NCBI GenBank assembly: GCA_022766245.1
Contig: JALEPL010000052.1
Coordinates: forward strand, 1 to 64,000
Source: Lachnospiraceae bacterium
GTDB taxonomy: Bacteria > Bacillota > Clostridia > Lachnospirales > Lachnospiraceae
Reading direction: 5' to 3'
Length of the DNA stretch: 64,000 nt
The notes under the pieces were generated by a model. That model made no database searches, was not told the DNA's origin, and saw only the letters and a list, made by a program, of their open reading frames with translations. A program made the translations under genes and the position numbers. Positions within the stretch are counted from its first letter, which is position 1, and every line of letters begins with the position of its first letter. Below are positions 34,171 to 41,882 of the stretch, piece by piece.

Positions 34171-34884
34171 TTACTGATTTTTATTTACGATACGGCTCTC
34201 ATAAGTGCCGGTCTCAATATCGATAAAACGAGTGAACAGTGACACCTTATTATCCGGGTCTAAGCTCTCCCATACCAGCTTGGTAAACTCGTCAATATCA
34301 TCTCCAATATCCACCAGAACCGGCTCTCCCTCAAAACTGGGCAAAGGATTACCATCACTCATGTAGGTGTGGATGAAATGTCCCTCACCTGCCACAGGAT
34401 TCTCATAGGCAAAGGTGTAACGGTTGCAGGCATCCGGATTTCCGTTGTTGCTCTTTAAGATGGACATGGCATAATCATATGCGCCGTCCTCCACATGCAT
34501 AACACCGGAAATACGGGGTGTATAATTCGGTGCATCCGGCTCGAACTCGCGGATACGCAGAGACTGCTCAAAGGTCTCACCCTTTGCCATACCATCATAA
34601 ATGGTATCGGTCTGATCTCCGTTGGTCACGATGGTATTTTTTCCTAATACCCGCACCGGAGCATATATGATCAGGCTCGGATCCTCCAGCTTAGACGGGT
34701 CAAAGGCCTGTGTACGGATGCCCTCTCCTTCCTCCACAAAAATACGGTTCCGACTGTTTGCACTTCTTCCCATAATAAAATAAGCAGTTACCGCATACTT
34801 TCCGTTTTTAGATCTACCGATTACGATACCTCTTCCCGGATATGTGGTACTGCCTATCTCCTGTCCTAATGAAACCATTTTCAT
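34171..34884 (-). CDS. IMP cyclohydrolase, PurO type
   Basis: Closes the ring of FAICAR to IMP. 237 aa with GSTTYPGRGIVIGRSKNGKY at the N-terminus and SRNRIFVEE, the pattern of the PurO-like family (PF07826), best known from archaea. It is unrelated to the cyclohydrolase domain of PurH and makes the split pathway complete with its neighbour 24 bases downstream. The ATG is nine bases after AGGAGG. Promoter at 35003-35032. Confidence 0.88.
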   Translation of the reverse strand: MKMVSLGQEIGSTTYPGRGIVIGRSKNGKYAVTAYFIMGRSANSRNRIFVEEGEGIRTQAFDPSKLEDPSLIIYAPVRVLGKNTIVTNGDQTDTIYDGMAKGETFEQSLRIREFEPDAPNYTPRISGVMHVEDGAYDYAMSILKSNNGNPDACNRYTFAYENPVAGEGHFIHTYMSDGNPLPSFEGEPVLVDIGDDIDEFTKLVWESLDPDNKVSLFTRFIDIETGTYESRIVNKNQ

Positions 34885-35002
34885 CGATCTGTTCCTCCTG
34901 TTTCTTTCCTTTGTGTACTGCTTTATCTATTGCCTTGTTTCGACAAAATTTTCTGAGCAGTTCCGTCTTGTTTGAAATTACTTGGCTTTGCCCTCAACGC
35001 AT

Positions 35003-35032
35003 AGTATAACATATCTTCTATGAATTACACAA
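35003..35032 (-). promoter_or_regulatory. Predicted promoter of the PurO/formyltransferase operon
   Basis: On the minus strand TTGTGT, 18 bases, TATACT, with a leader of about 110 bases. No purine riboswitch consensus was found in that leader. Confidence 0.65.
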
Positions 35033-35073
35033 CGTTTCAAATCATAAATATTTGCGAATCTCCCCCGCCCGGG

Positions 35074-36315
35074 TTACTGTTCACTCCCTTTGGTCGTTCC
35101 AGTAACAGCATATGCCCGGTTCATCCATGTGTCCTCCCGAACCGCTGTCTCAAAAGCCAGACGAGCCATATACTCCGTCTCATTTGGCAGAGAGAGCATT
35201 TCCTTTGCAATATCTGCGATCTCATCCAATCGTTCCAGCTCGTAGAATCGCAGCTCTCTTCCATCCCGGAAACGTTCCTTCAGATAGATGCTGGGATCCG
35301 TCAGAGGCACCGCACCATGGAGCATGGCAGTAAAAATCCGGTCATGAGCTCCATCCTTAAACCATGGCATGGTATTTAATGCGATTCTGGCATTTTGGAG
35401 TACCTGTACACATCCCTCGGAATCCAGCTGTTGGCCGCTGCAGATCAGATTTTCCGGATGCTTTACCGAAAGCTTTTCCCAGTCCTTTCCGAATACATGC
35501 ACCTTCACACCTGAATCCACCAGTGTGCGTACCGTACGCTCCCGGAAATAAGTCCGGTTATACATATCCAGAAACAACATTCCATAATAGGCAGACTGCA
35601 GCTCCCCATCACTGACCTCACCAGTCTCCCGCTTAATGAACTTTTCAAACACCGGATCTAAGGGCTGGTCAGGATGAAGCCGCAGATCGTTTAAAATCTC
35701 ATGATAAAAGTCAATATACTCCTGCGTCTGACTGGTAAAATGCTCCTCGATGGTAGGAAGCTTCACGTAATTGGCAATAAACGCCACATCATAGGCACGT
35801 TCTCCATAGGGAATCCACTGTTTCTGCAGCTTAGACGCTGCTCCATTTCCCTCCAGAAGGCAATCGTACTCTGCCTTGGTCAGATTTCCCGCCAAGGGCA
35901 AAAACGAGCAGGGAATCTCCGGAAAAAAGCGGCGCATGTACTCCACATGCTGCCGGTCAATGCAAAACACACGAAGATTTTTTATCCCACTTCTCAGCTG
36001 TTTCTGATAATACAGCGGGTGATCCACTATAATACAGTATACCGGAAGACCATAGTTTTCCCATATGCTGCAGCCGTTTTTCTCCTCTAAAAAAGCTTCG
36101 CCGCTGAGACCGATGAAATTAAAAGTAATCACCGCCGTCTCACCGGCTTTTATAAACTTTGTTGCGTGCTTCAACGAGAGTTCCTTCCCGCTGATATCAT
36201 AGAAAAAACTATGATATCCCCACAGTGCCAGCGCATCTGCGAGCTGGCGGGAAAAATAACTCAATGTCTCAACGCCTTTTTCAAAAAAAATCAGTTTTCG
36301 TATCATAAGGCTCAT
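35074..36315 (-). CDS. CgeB/DUF3880-type glycosyltransferase-like protein
   Basis: 413 aa with a GT-B appearance. The N-terminal half has a single FFEKGVETLSYFSRQLADAL region and DHPLYY; the C-terminal half has VHVFGKDWEKL, ARIALNTMPWFKDGAHDRIFTAM and GAVPLTDPS, typical of Glyco_trans_1_2 domains in CgeB-like proteins. The acceptor is unknown. The start is uncertain: it was set at MSLMIRKL, eight bases after the DUF711 gene, without a strong ribosome binding site, so translation may be coupled. Confidence 0.8.
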   Translation of the reverse strand: MSLMIRKLIFFEKGVETLSYFSRQLADALALWGYHSFFYDISGKELSLKHATKFIKAGETAVITFNFIGLSGEAFLEEKNGCSIWENYGLPVYCIIVDHPLYYQKQLRSGIKNLRVFCIDRQHVEYMRRFFPEIPCSFLPLAGNLTKAEYDCLLEGNGAASKLQKQWIPYGERAYDVAFIANYVKLPTIEEHFTSQTQEYIDFYHEILNDLRLHPDQPLDPVFEKFIKRETGEVSDGELQSAYYGMLFLDMYNRTYFRERTVRTLVDSGVKVHVFGKDWEKLSVKHPENLICSGQQLDSEGCVQVLQNARIALNTMPWFKDGAHDRIFTAMLHGAVPLTDPSIYLKERFRDGRELRFYELERLDEIADIAKEMLSLPNETEYMARLAFETAVREDTWMNRAYAVTGTTKGSEQ

Positions 36316-36322
36316 CTCATGA

Positions 36323-37687
36323 TTAGTTTTTAAAGCTGTGAATCGGGGCAGGAATACGTCCGCCACGGTTGATAAAGTCTGCGCAGGAGTATTTGTTCAC
36401 CGGCATAATGGGTGCATATCCAAACAATCCGCCAAACTCCACGGTATCTCCCACTCCCTTTCCGATTACCGGAATCAGACGCGCTGCAGTAGTCTTCTGG
36501 TTTACCATACCCAAGGCCATCTCATCTGCAATGATACCGGAAATGGTGGTGGCCGGTGTGTCGCCAGGAATGGCAATCATATCCAGACCAACGGAACATA
36601 CGCAGGTCATAGCCTCTAGCTTCTCTAAGGTAATGGCTCCTGCCTGCACGGCATCGATCATTCCCTGATCCTCGCTCACCGGAATAAATGCGCCACTCAG
36701 TCCACCCACATAGGAGGAAGCCATCACGCCACCCTTTTTCACCTGGTCATTCAACATGGCAAGTGCAGCTGTAGTTCCCGGAGCACCGGCGAATTCCAAT
36801 CCAATCTCACACAGAATATCTGCCACACTGTCTCCCACAGCCGGGGTAGGTGCCAAAGATAAATCCACGATACCAAAGGGAATATTCAAAAGCTTAGAAG
36901 CACGCTGTGCCACCAGCTGTCCAACACGGGTCACCTTAAATGCAGTCTTTTTGATGGTCTCACAGAGTACTTCAAAATTCTCTCCGCGCACCTTCTCCAC
37001 AGCATTTTTTACCACACCGGGTCCACTGACACCTACGTTAATGACTGCATCTGCCTCGGTCACACCATGGAACGCACCTGCCATGAAGGGATTATCGTCC
37101 GGAGCATTACAAAATACCACCAGCTTCATGCAGTCCACAGAGTCCCGATCCTTTGACTGCTCTGCAATTTCCAGCAGAATCTCACCCATCAGCTTCACGC
37201 CATCCATGTTGATACCTGTTTTGGTGGAAGCCAGATTCACAGAACTGCACACACGCTCAGTACGGCAAAGAGCCATAGGAATGGAACGAATCAGCATCTC
37301 ATCTGCTTTTGTCATACCCTTTGACACCAGTGCGGAATACCCTCCGATGAGGTTTACTCCCACCTTCTTTGCTGCCGCATCCATCGTATCTGCTATGGTG
37401 GCAAAATCCTCCGGACATTTGCAGGCCGAAGCTCCAACCAAAGCAATCGGGGTAACAGAAATACGCTTATTTACAATGGGAATTCCGATTTCACGCTCAA
37501 TCTGTTCTCCCACTGGAACTAAATCCTTTGCTACTGTGGTAATCTTGTTATAAATATTTTCGTTTAACTTTTTCAAATCAGAATCGATACAATCCAGCAG
37601 ACTGATACCGATGGTGATGGTTCGCACATCCAGATTGTTATGCTCCACCATTTTGTTTGTTTCGTTTACTTCAAATATGTTGATCAT
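36323..37687 (-). CDS. UPF0210 / DUF711 family (PFL-like) protein
   Basis: 454 aa of the UPF0210 family, almost always next to a small ACT protein, as here. Conserved stretches include [42 protein letters not shown], and [17 protein letters not shown]. It resembles glycyl-radical/PFL-like folds in annotation only; the glycine-radical motif was not seen. No biochemical function is known. The start MINIFEV follows AAGGAGAG. Confidence 0.9.
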   Translation of the reverse strand: MINIFEVNETNKMVEHNNLDVRTITIGISLLDCIDSDLKKLNENIYNKITTVAKDLVPVGEQIEREIGIPIVNKRISVTPIALVGASACKCPEDFATIADTMDAAAKKVGVNLIGGYSALVSKGMTKADEMLIRSIPMALCRTERVCSSVNLASTKTGINMDGVKLMGEILLEIAEQSKDRDSVDCMKLVVFCNAPDDNPFMAGAFHGVTEADAVINVGVSGPGVVKNAVEKVRGENFEVLCETIKKTAFKVTRVGQLVAQRASKLLNIPFGIVDLSLAPTPAVGDSVADILCEIGLEFAGAPGTTAALAMLNDQVKKGGVMASSYVGGLSGAFIPVSEDQGMIDAVQAGAITLEKLEAMTCVCSVGLDMIAIPGDTPATTISGIIADEMALGMVNQKTTAARLIPVIGKGVGDTVEFGGLFGYAPIMPVNKYSCADFINRGGRIPAPIHSFKN

Positions 37688-37714
37688 ATGTAGTCTCTCC
37701 TTTGGCATGATTCA

Positions 37715-37999
37715 TTAAATACGATGCATCATGTCGAAAATTTCTTCCTTCTGACACTTGATAGATACGCCGATCTCATCTCCCAGTTTCTCTAATGCCT
37801 CTGAACACTGAGAGAAGTGCATCTCACTGGTACTTAAGTCTACAATCATCATCATATTAAAGAATCCATCAATAATAGTCTGGGAAATATCAAGTACATT
37901 GATGTTGTTATCTGCCAGATAGGTGCACACCTTTGCAATAATACCCACTGTATCCTTACCTACTACTGTAATAATTGTTTTTTTCTTTGCCTGTTCCAT
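37715..37999 (-). CDS. ACT-domain protein, UPF0237 family
   Basis: 94 aa forming a single ACT regulatory domain: TIITVVGKDTVGIIAKVCTYLADNNINVLDISQTI. Members usually bind amino acids and accompany the UPF0210 gene, which lies 27 bases downstream; together they look like sensor and effector. The ligand is not known. Confidence 0.93.
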   Translation of the reverse strand: MEQAKKKTIITVVGKDTVGIIAKVCTYLADNNINVLDISQTIIDGFFNMMMIVDLSTSEMHFSQCSEALEKLGDEIGVSIKCQKEEIFDMMHRI

Positions 38000-38120
38000 T
38001 GGTATCTCCTTGATTGACTTATTTATTTTCTATACTCAAACAATTTTTGCATATTCGATTGCAAAATTTGTTCTCGGATATATAGACGATAGAATTGTAA
38101 ATAATTAGTAACTATAATTA

Positions 38121-38166
38121 GTAACTATTCAGTAGGCATTCGCATTTACTGCGGATGCCGTATGAA
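38121..38166 (+). repeat. GTAAC-family single unit, type B
   Basis: GTAACTATTCAG followed by the hairpin GGCATTCGCA-TTTAC-TGCGGATGCC and GTATGAAG. An extra partial head, GTAACTAT, lies just before it (38107-38114), in a short tandem AATTAGTAACTAT. No clear target duplication. It lies between walJ and the ACT gene. Confidence 0.75.
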
Positions 38167-38183
38167 GCTAGTTCTAATTCTAT

Positions 38184-38981
38184 TTATACTTCGAGTACTG
38201 CCGAGGGCATGTCACGCTGCGCCACATGAATGGGAAAGTCGCTTCCATGATAGGGATTGTCCCCCAGCTCCACTTCTTGGCGCACGGTCTCATAAGCCAG
38301 CTCTGCAATATTATTCTCCTTGCTGAGATGTCCCAAAAGCACAGTCTTGAACCGATCATGGAGCAATCGCCCCAGAAGCTGGCCACTGCTTTCATTGGAA
38401 AGATGCCCTCTCTCTCCCAAAATTCGCTGTTTCAACGGATAGGGATATGGTCCCACCTGCAACATGCGCACATCGTGATTTGCCTCTAACAATAATACAT
38501 CCAAATCCTGCAATTTGTCCACTATGTCTTCATGATAGGTTCCAAGATCAGTAATCACAGCCATTTTGTGTTCCCCATTTGTCACCTTATATGCCACCGG
38601 ATTCGCAGCATCATGAGAAATCGGAATAGGCTCAATCATCATGTCTCCAATCATAAAGTCCACCCCAGGCTCAATGGAATGAAAAAGACTCTCATCCACT
38701 TTTCCGATACTGCTGCAGCGCTGAATGGCTGCTATAGTCTCTCCCGTGGCATACATGGGAATCCCGTATTTACGAGCCACTACTCCCAGACCGGCAATGT
38801 GATCCGAATGTTCGTGAGTAATGAGTATTCCCTGCATCTCAGAAGTTTTCAACCCGATTCCGTTTAATCCAGCTTCGATGCGCTTCCCACTAATGCCCGC
38901 ATCAATCATAATATGACTTTTCTCCGTGCCAATGTAAATACAGTTTCCACTGCTTCCGCTGGCTATACTACATAATCGCAT
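38184..38981 (-). CDS. MBL-fold metallohydrolase, WalJ/YycJ type
   Basis: 265 aa starting MRLCSIASGSSGNCIYIG with the metallo-beta-lactamase motif ITHEHSDHIAGL, then TDLGTYHEDIVDKL and the HLSNESSG and LGHLSKENN motifs, matching YycJ/WalJ, a protein tied to the WalRK cell wall system and proposed to act as a 5'-3' exonuclease. No walRK genes are here. The longer frame from 39011 overlaps the upstream gene and was rejected. Starts four bases after the FtsA-like stop codon. Confidence 0.9.
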   Translation of the reverse strand: MRLCSIASGSSGNCIYIGTEKSHIMIDAGISGKRIEAGLNGIGLKTSEMQGILITHEHSDHIAGLGVVARKYGIPMYATGETIAAIQRCSSIGKVDESLFHSIEPGVDFMIGDMMIEPIPISHDAANPVAYKVTNGEHKMAVITDLGTYHEDIVDKLQDLDVLLLEANHDVRMLQVGPYPYPLKQRILGERGHLSNESSGQLLGRLLHDRFKTVLLGHLSKENNIAELAYETVRQEVELGDNPYHGSDFPIHVAQRDMPSAVLEV

Positions 38982-38985
38982 GTTT

Positions 38986-41193
38986 TTAATTCTCTTTCCA
39001 ATATATTTCAATCTGATCCCCGTCTTTTAAGACTTGGGTATACTGGGCATCCTGCCCATTTATCTTTGTCACAACTGCACGCCCATTAGACTGTGACAAA
39101 TCAAAGTCAAAATAATTAAATACATCCACAAAGATATACTCCTCTTTTCCGCTGAGCTGCAGCGCATCTCCATTCACGGAAATATGAATATCCTGCACCG
39201 GTTGTTCTGCCACAGGTTGCGGTTGCTCTGCCGACGGCTGTGGTTGCTCTGCCGGGGATGTCTGCTCCACCGGAGACTGATCCCACTTTTCCTCTGCCTG
39301 ATTTACTTTTTGCTCCTCTGACACAGAATTTCCGGTCATATGCTCCGTTTTCGCAGTTTCCTGCTCTGCCGGCTGACGCTCTCCTGCCACTTCCTCTGAC
39401 AGGACAGCCACCTCTCTCTCCCGTTCTCCGGGCGCATAGGGTGCTACCGTCCACTCCAGTTCGAAGTTCTCATATACCATAGACTGGGTATCCGCCGGCT
39501 TTCCATTTAAAACGATATCACTTTGCACATCGATCTGCACATCCATAAACTCAGCAAGTTGTGCCACTGTGTAGTAATTGCGCAGTTCAATCTGGTCATG
39601 GTTATGAATCTTATAAGTACCCGGCTGCAAAATCCCATTAACCTGCACAAATTTCGGACAGGTGATTGTCTTTCCATTTACCAGAAATTCAATGGTAGCC
39701 GAAGTATACTCATCCAACTGCTCGATTGTATACTCTGCCGCCTTTCCTGCAGTGGAGCTTTCAATCACAATCTCAGAATTTGGCACCAGCGGAGTGTTGA
39801 TACTTACCACTTTTCCATCCACCTTGATTACAGCTGATTCTCCAGCTTCCCCACGTACCACTCGCTGCTTTCCATTCACAGTAAATTCGATAGACTCACC
39901 TCTTTTGGGAAACAGATTCTCATTCGCAAATCCGGCCTGCATGGCTGCATCCACAATGGTCAGGTGTCCATTGTCATAGAGCTTGATACGCTCCCCATTA
40001 AAATGAACCATAATGAAATTATTTTTCTGGTCATAGTAATTCAAGCAGATTCCCACCGGTGTCACAATCAGCGGATCCTTCACCACCTCCGGCTGTGAAA
40101 AATGTACCGACTGCAGTACCTCTTCTCCTCTTAACGCCACACGTTCTCTGGGAAGCTCCAGCTTGTCAGCCAGCATCTCGGTGAAGCCGTGGATTTTTCC
40201 ACCGCCACCCACCACAAACGTGGCACTGACCGATTTATCCCCATTTAATTCTTTAATTTTATTTGCCACCTCTGTGGTAATGTGATCCACCGTGGGATCT
40301 GTCAGTTCCCAGATTTCCTCCGCCTTGATGGTGTGGGGAATCAACATAATATCCTTGAATTCAATCTCTTCCTGACTGCCTGAAGCCAGTTTAATCCTCT
40401 CAGCAGTATTAAAGTCCACCAGATACTTCTGCACAATAAGCTCTGTCAGCTCATCCCCCGCATAAGGGATCATACCATAAGCGATAATGCTGCCATCTCT
40501 GGTGATGGAAATATCGGAGGTGCCGGCCCCCACATCCACCAACGCAATATTCAGCATACGAAACGCCTCCGGAATAGCAACATTGATGGCTGCAATAGGC
40601 TCCAATGTCATGTTAGCAACCTCTAATCCCGCCTGCCCTACTGCAGAATACAACCCATCAACCACATCCTCCGGCAGAAATGTAACAATGATTTCTTCTG
40701 ATATCTTTTCTGCCTTATGCCCCTCAATATTAGAAAAGATTTCATCGTTTATGTAATATTTAATGACAGAATACCCTACACAGTAAAATTTGTAACGTGT
40801 ATCATTCTTTTCCTTAAGCATCTGCTGTGCCCGATCCACTCCTAATAGATCCAGTGTGTGAATATGCTCGGATGTCACCACCGTCTCCTCTGGAAATACA
40901 TATTCCACAGTAGTGGTGATTGTTTTTAACACACGACCTGCAGCTGCGATACACACATCCTTCAGTTCCATCTCGAGCTGCTCTTCCAGCCGCTGTTTCA
41001 CCTCTGCAATCACACGGCTCACACGGCCGATATCATGAATCTGTCCATCCAGCATGGCACGGGTCTCATGCTCCATGGAATACTGGGCTGCCACATAGAA
41101 ATCCTTACCTTCCCGGTAGCCTACAGTTCCCACCACATTCCGGGTACCGATATCCAGTCCGAACACAAACTGATTTGTCGTATTATCTGCCAT
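38986..41193 (-). CDS. FtsA-like ASKHA protein with long C-terminal beta-grasp repeat region
   Basis: 735 aa, far longer than FtsA (about 420). The ATPase part has FGLDIGTRNVVGTVGY (phosphate 1), VDVGAGTSDISIT (phosphate 2) and VVGGGGKIHGFTEML (adenosine); an inserted SHS2-like region follows the first motif. After residue about 400 come several beta-grasp-like blocks with the pattern VNG..GD/NSEIVIE, then a Pro/Glu/Gln-rich linker (PAEQPQPSAEQPQPVAEQP) and a last block ending GDQIEIYW. The role in cell division or surface assembly is inference. It may be a sensor or scaffold and not the divisome FtsA. Confidence 0.78.
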   Translation of the reverse strand: MADNTTNQFVFGLDIGTRNVVGTVGYREGKDFYVAAQYSMEHETRAMLDGQIHDIGRVSRVIAEVKQRLEEQLEMELKDVCIAAAGRVLKTITTTVEYVFPEETVVTSEHIHTLDLLGVDRAQQMLKEKNDTRYKFYCVGYSVIKYYINDEIFSNIEGHKAEKISEEIIVTFLPEDVVDGLYSAVGQAGLEVANMTLEPIAAINVAIPEAFRMLNIALVDVGAGTSDISITRDGSIIAYGMIPYAGDELTELIVQKYLVDFNTAERIKLASGSQEEIEFKDIMLIPHTIKAEEIWELTDPTVDHITTEVANKIKELNGDKSVSATFVVGGGGKIHGFTEMLADKLELPRERVALRGEEVLQSVHFSQPEVVKDPLIVTPVGICLNYYDQKNNFIMVHFNGERIKLYDNGHLTIVDAAMQAGFANENLFPKRGESIEFTVNGKQRVVRGEAGESAVIKVDGKVVSINTPLVPNSEIVIESSTAGKAAEYTIEQLDEYTSATIEFLVNGKTITCPKFVQVNGILQPGTYKIHNHDQIELRNYYTVAQLAEFMDVQIDVQSDIVLNGKPADTQSMVYENFELEWTVAPYAPGEREREVAVLSEEVAGERQPAEQETAKTEHMTGNSVSEEQKVNQAEEKWDQSPVEQTSPAEQPQPSAEQPQPVAEQPVQDIHISVNGDALQLSGKEEYIFVDVFNYFDFDLSQSNGRAVVTKINGQDAQYTQVLKDGDQIEIYWKEN

Positions 41194-41223
41194 TCTCGTC
41201 TCCTCACTTGTATCTTAAATTGT

Positions 41224-41281
41224 GTAACTATCTGTTCAGTGAGCATACGCCTTTTTGGCGCATACCGTGAAAAAAAGTTAC
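41224..41281 (+). repeat. GTAAC-family unit, type B variant
   Basis: GTAACTATCTGTTCAG, a four-base longer head, then GCATACGCC-TTTTT-GGCGCATAC and CCGTGAAAAAAAGTTAC. It fills the gap between coaE and the FtsA-like gene. No clear target duplication. Confidence 0.7.
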
Positions 41282-41282
41282 C

Positions 41283-41882
41283 TTATCCATTACTCAGTAA
41301 GATTTCTTTTACCTGAGAAATCGTCTCTTCTGTAGTGCCGTTATTATCAATGATTCGCAGACAGTGGCTACGGTACTCTTCCTCACATAACTGCGATGCA
41401 AAAATCTCGTCGATTTTCTCGTTGCTATACCCCCGCGAAGCCATCAAACGCTTTCTGCGATTCTCTTCCGAGGTATAAATATACCATAGTTCATCACAAA
41501 TTTCATCATAATGTTCTTCAATTAAAAGTGCTGCTTCTAAAAAAAGGTACTGTAGTCCGGCTTGCTCCTTGCAAAGCCTGTATTGTTCCAGTACATACGC
41601 TTTCACGGCCGGATGCACGATTTCATTCATCTGCAGCCTCTTCTCGTCATCTGCAAAAATCACTGCCGCCATGCGGACACGATCCATATTTCCCTCCGCA
41701 TCAAACACCTGATTCCCGGAAAAAATCTGTTGCAGTTTTTCATTGCAAGGCTGTCCCGGTTCACACAACTGTCTGGCAATATCATCTGCCAGCATCACCC
41801 GCGTGTCTTCCCGACTGCTCAAATATTTTAAAATTTCTGATTTTCCGGCTCCCACGCCTCCGGTAATTCCAATAAACTTCAT
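41283..41882 (-). CDS. coaE: Dephospho-CoA kinase
   Basis: Last step of coenzyme A synthesis. P-loop GITGGVGAGKSEILKYL, then LADDIARQL, and the lid EENRRKRLMASRGYSNEKIDEI. 199 aa is normal. Its ATG overlaps the polA TGA by one base, so translation is coupled. Confidence 0.94.
   Translation of the reverse strand: MKFIGITGGVGAGKSEILKYLSSREDTRVMLADDIARQLCEPGQPCNEKLQQIFSGNQVFDAEGNMDRVRMAAVIFADDEKRLQMNEIVHPAVKAYVLEQYRLCKEQAGLQYLFLEAALLIEEHYDEICDELWYIYTSEENRRKRLMASRGYSNEKIDEIFASQLCEEEYRSHCLRIIDNNGTTEETISQVKEILLSNG

Noticed and set aside
34885-35040. Possible purine or PRPP riboswitch upstream of the PurO gene
   Set aside because: The purine-aptamer consensus and a terminator hairpin are both absent in this short leader.
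36756-37553. 265-codon open frame antisense to the DUF711 gene
   Set aside because: It mirrors the codon use of the real gene, has no ribosome binding site and no recognisable protein features.
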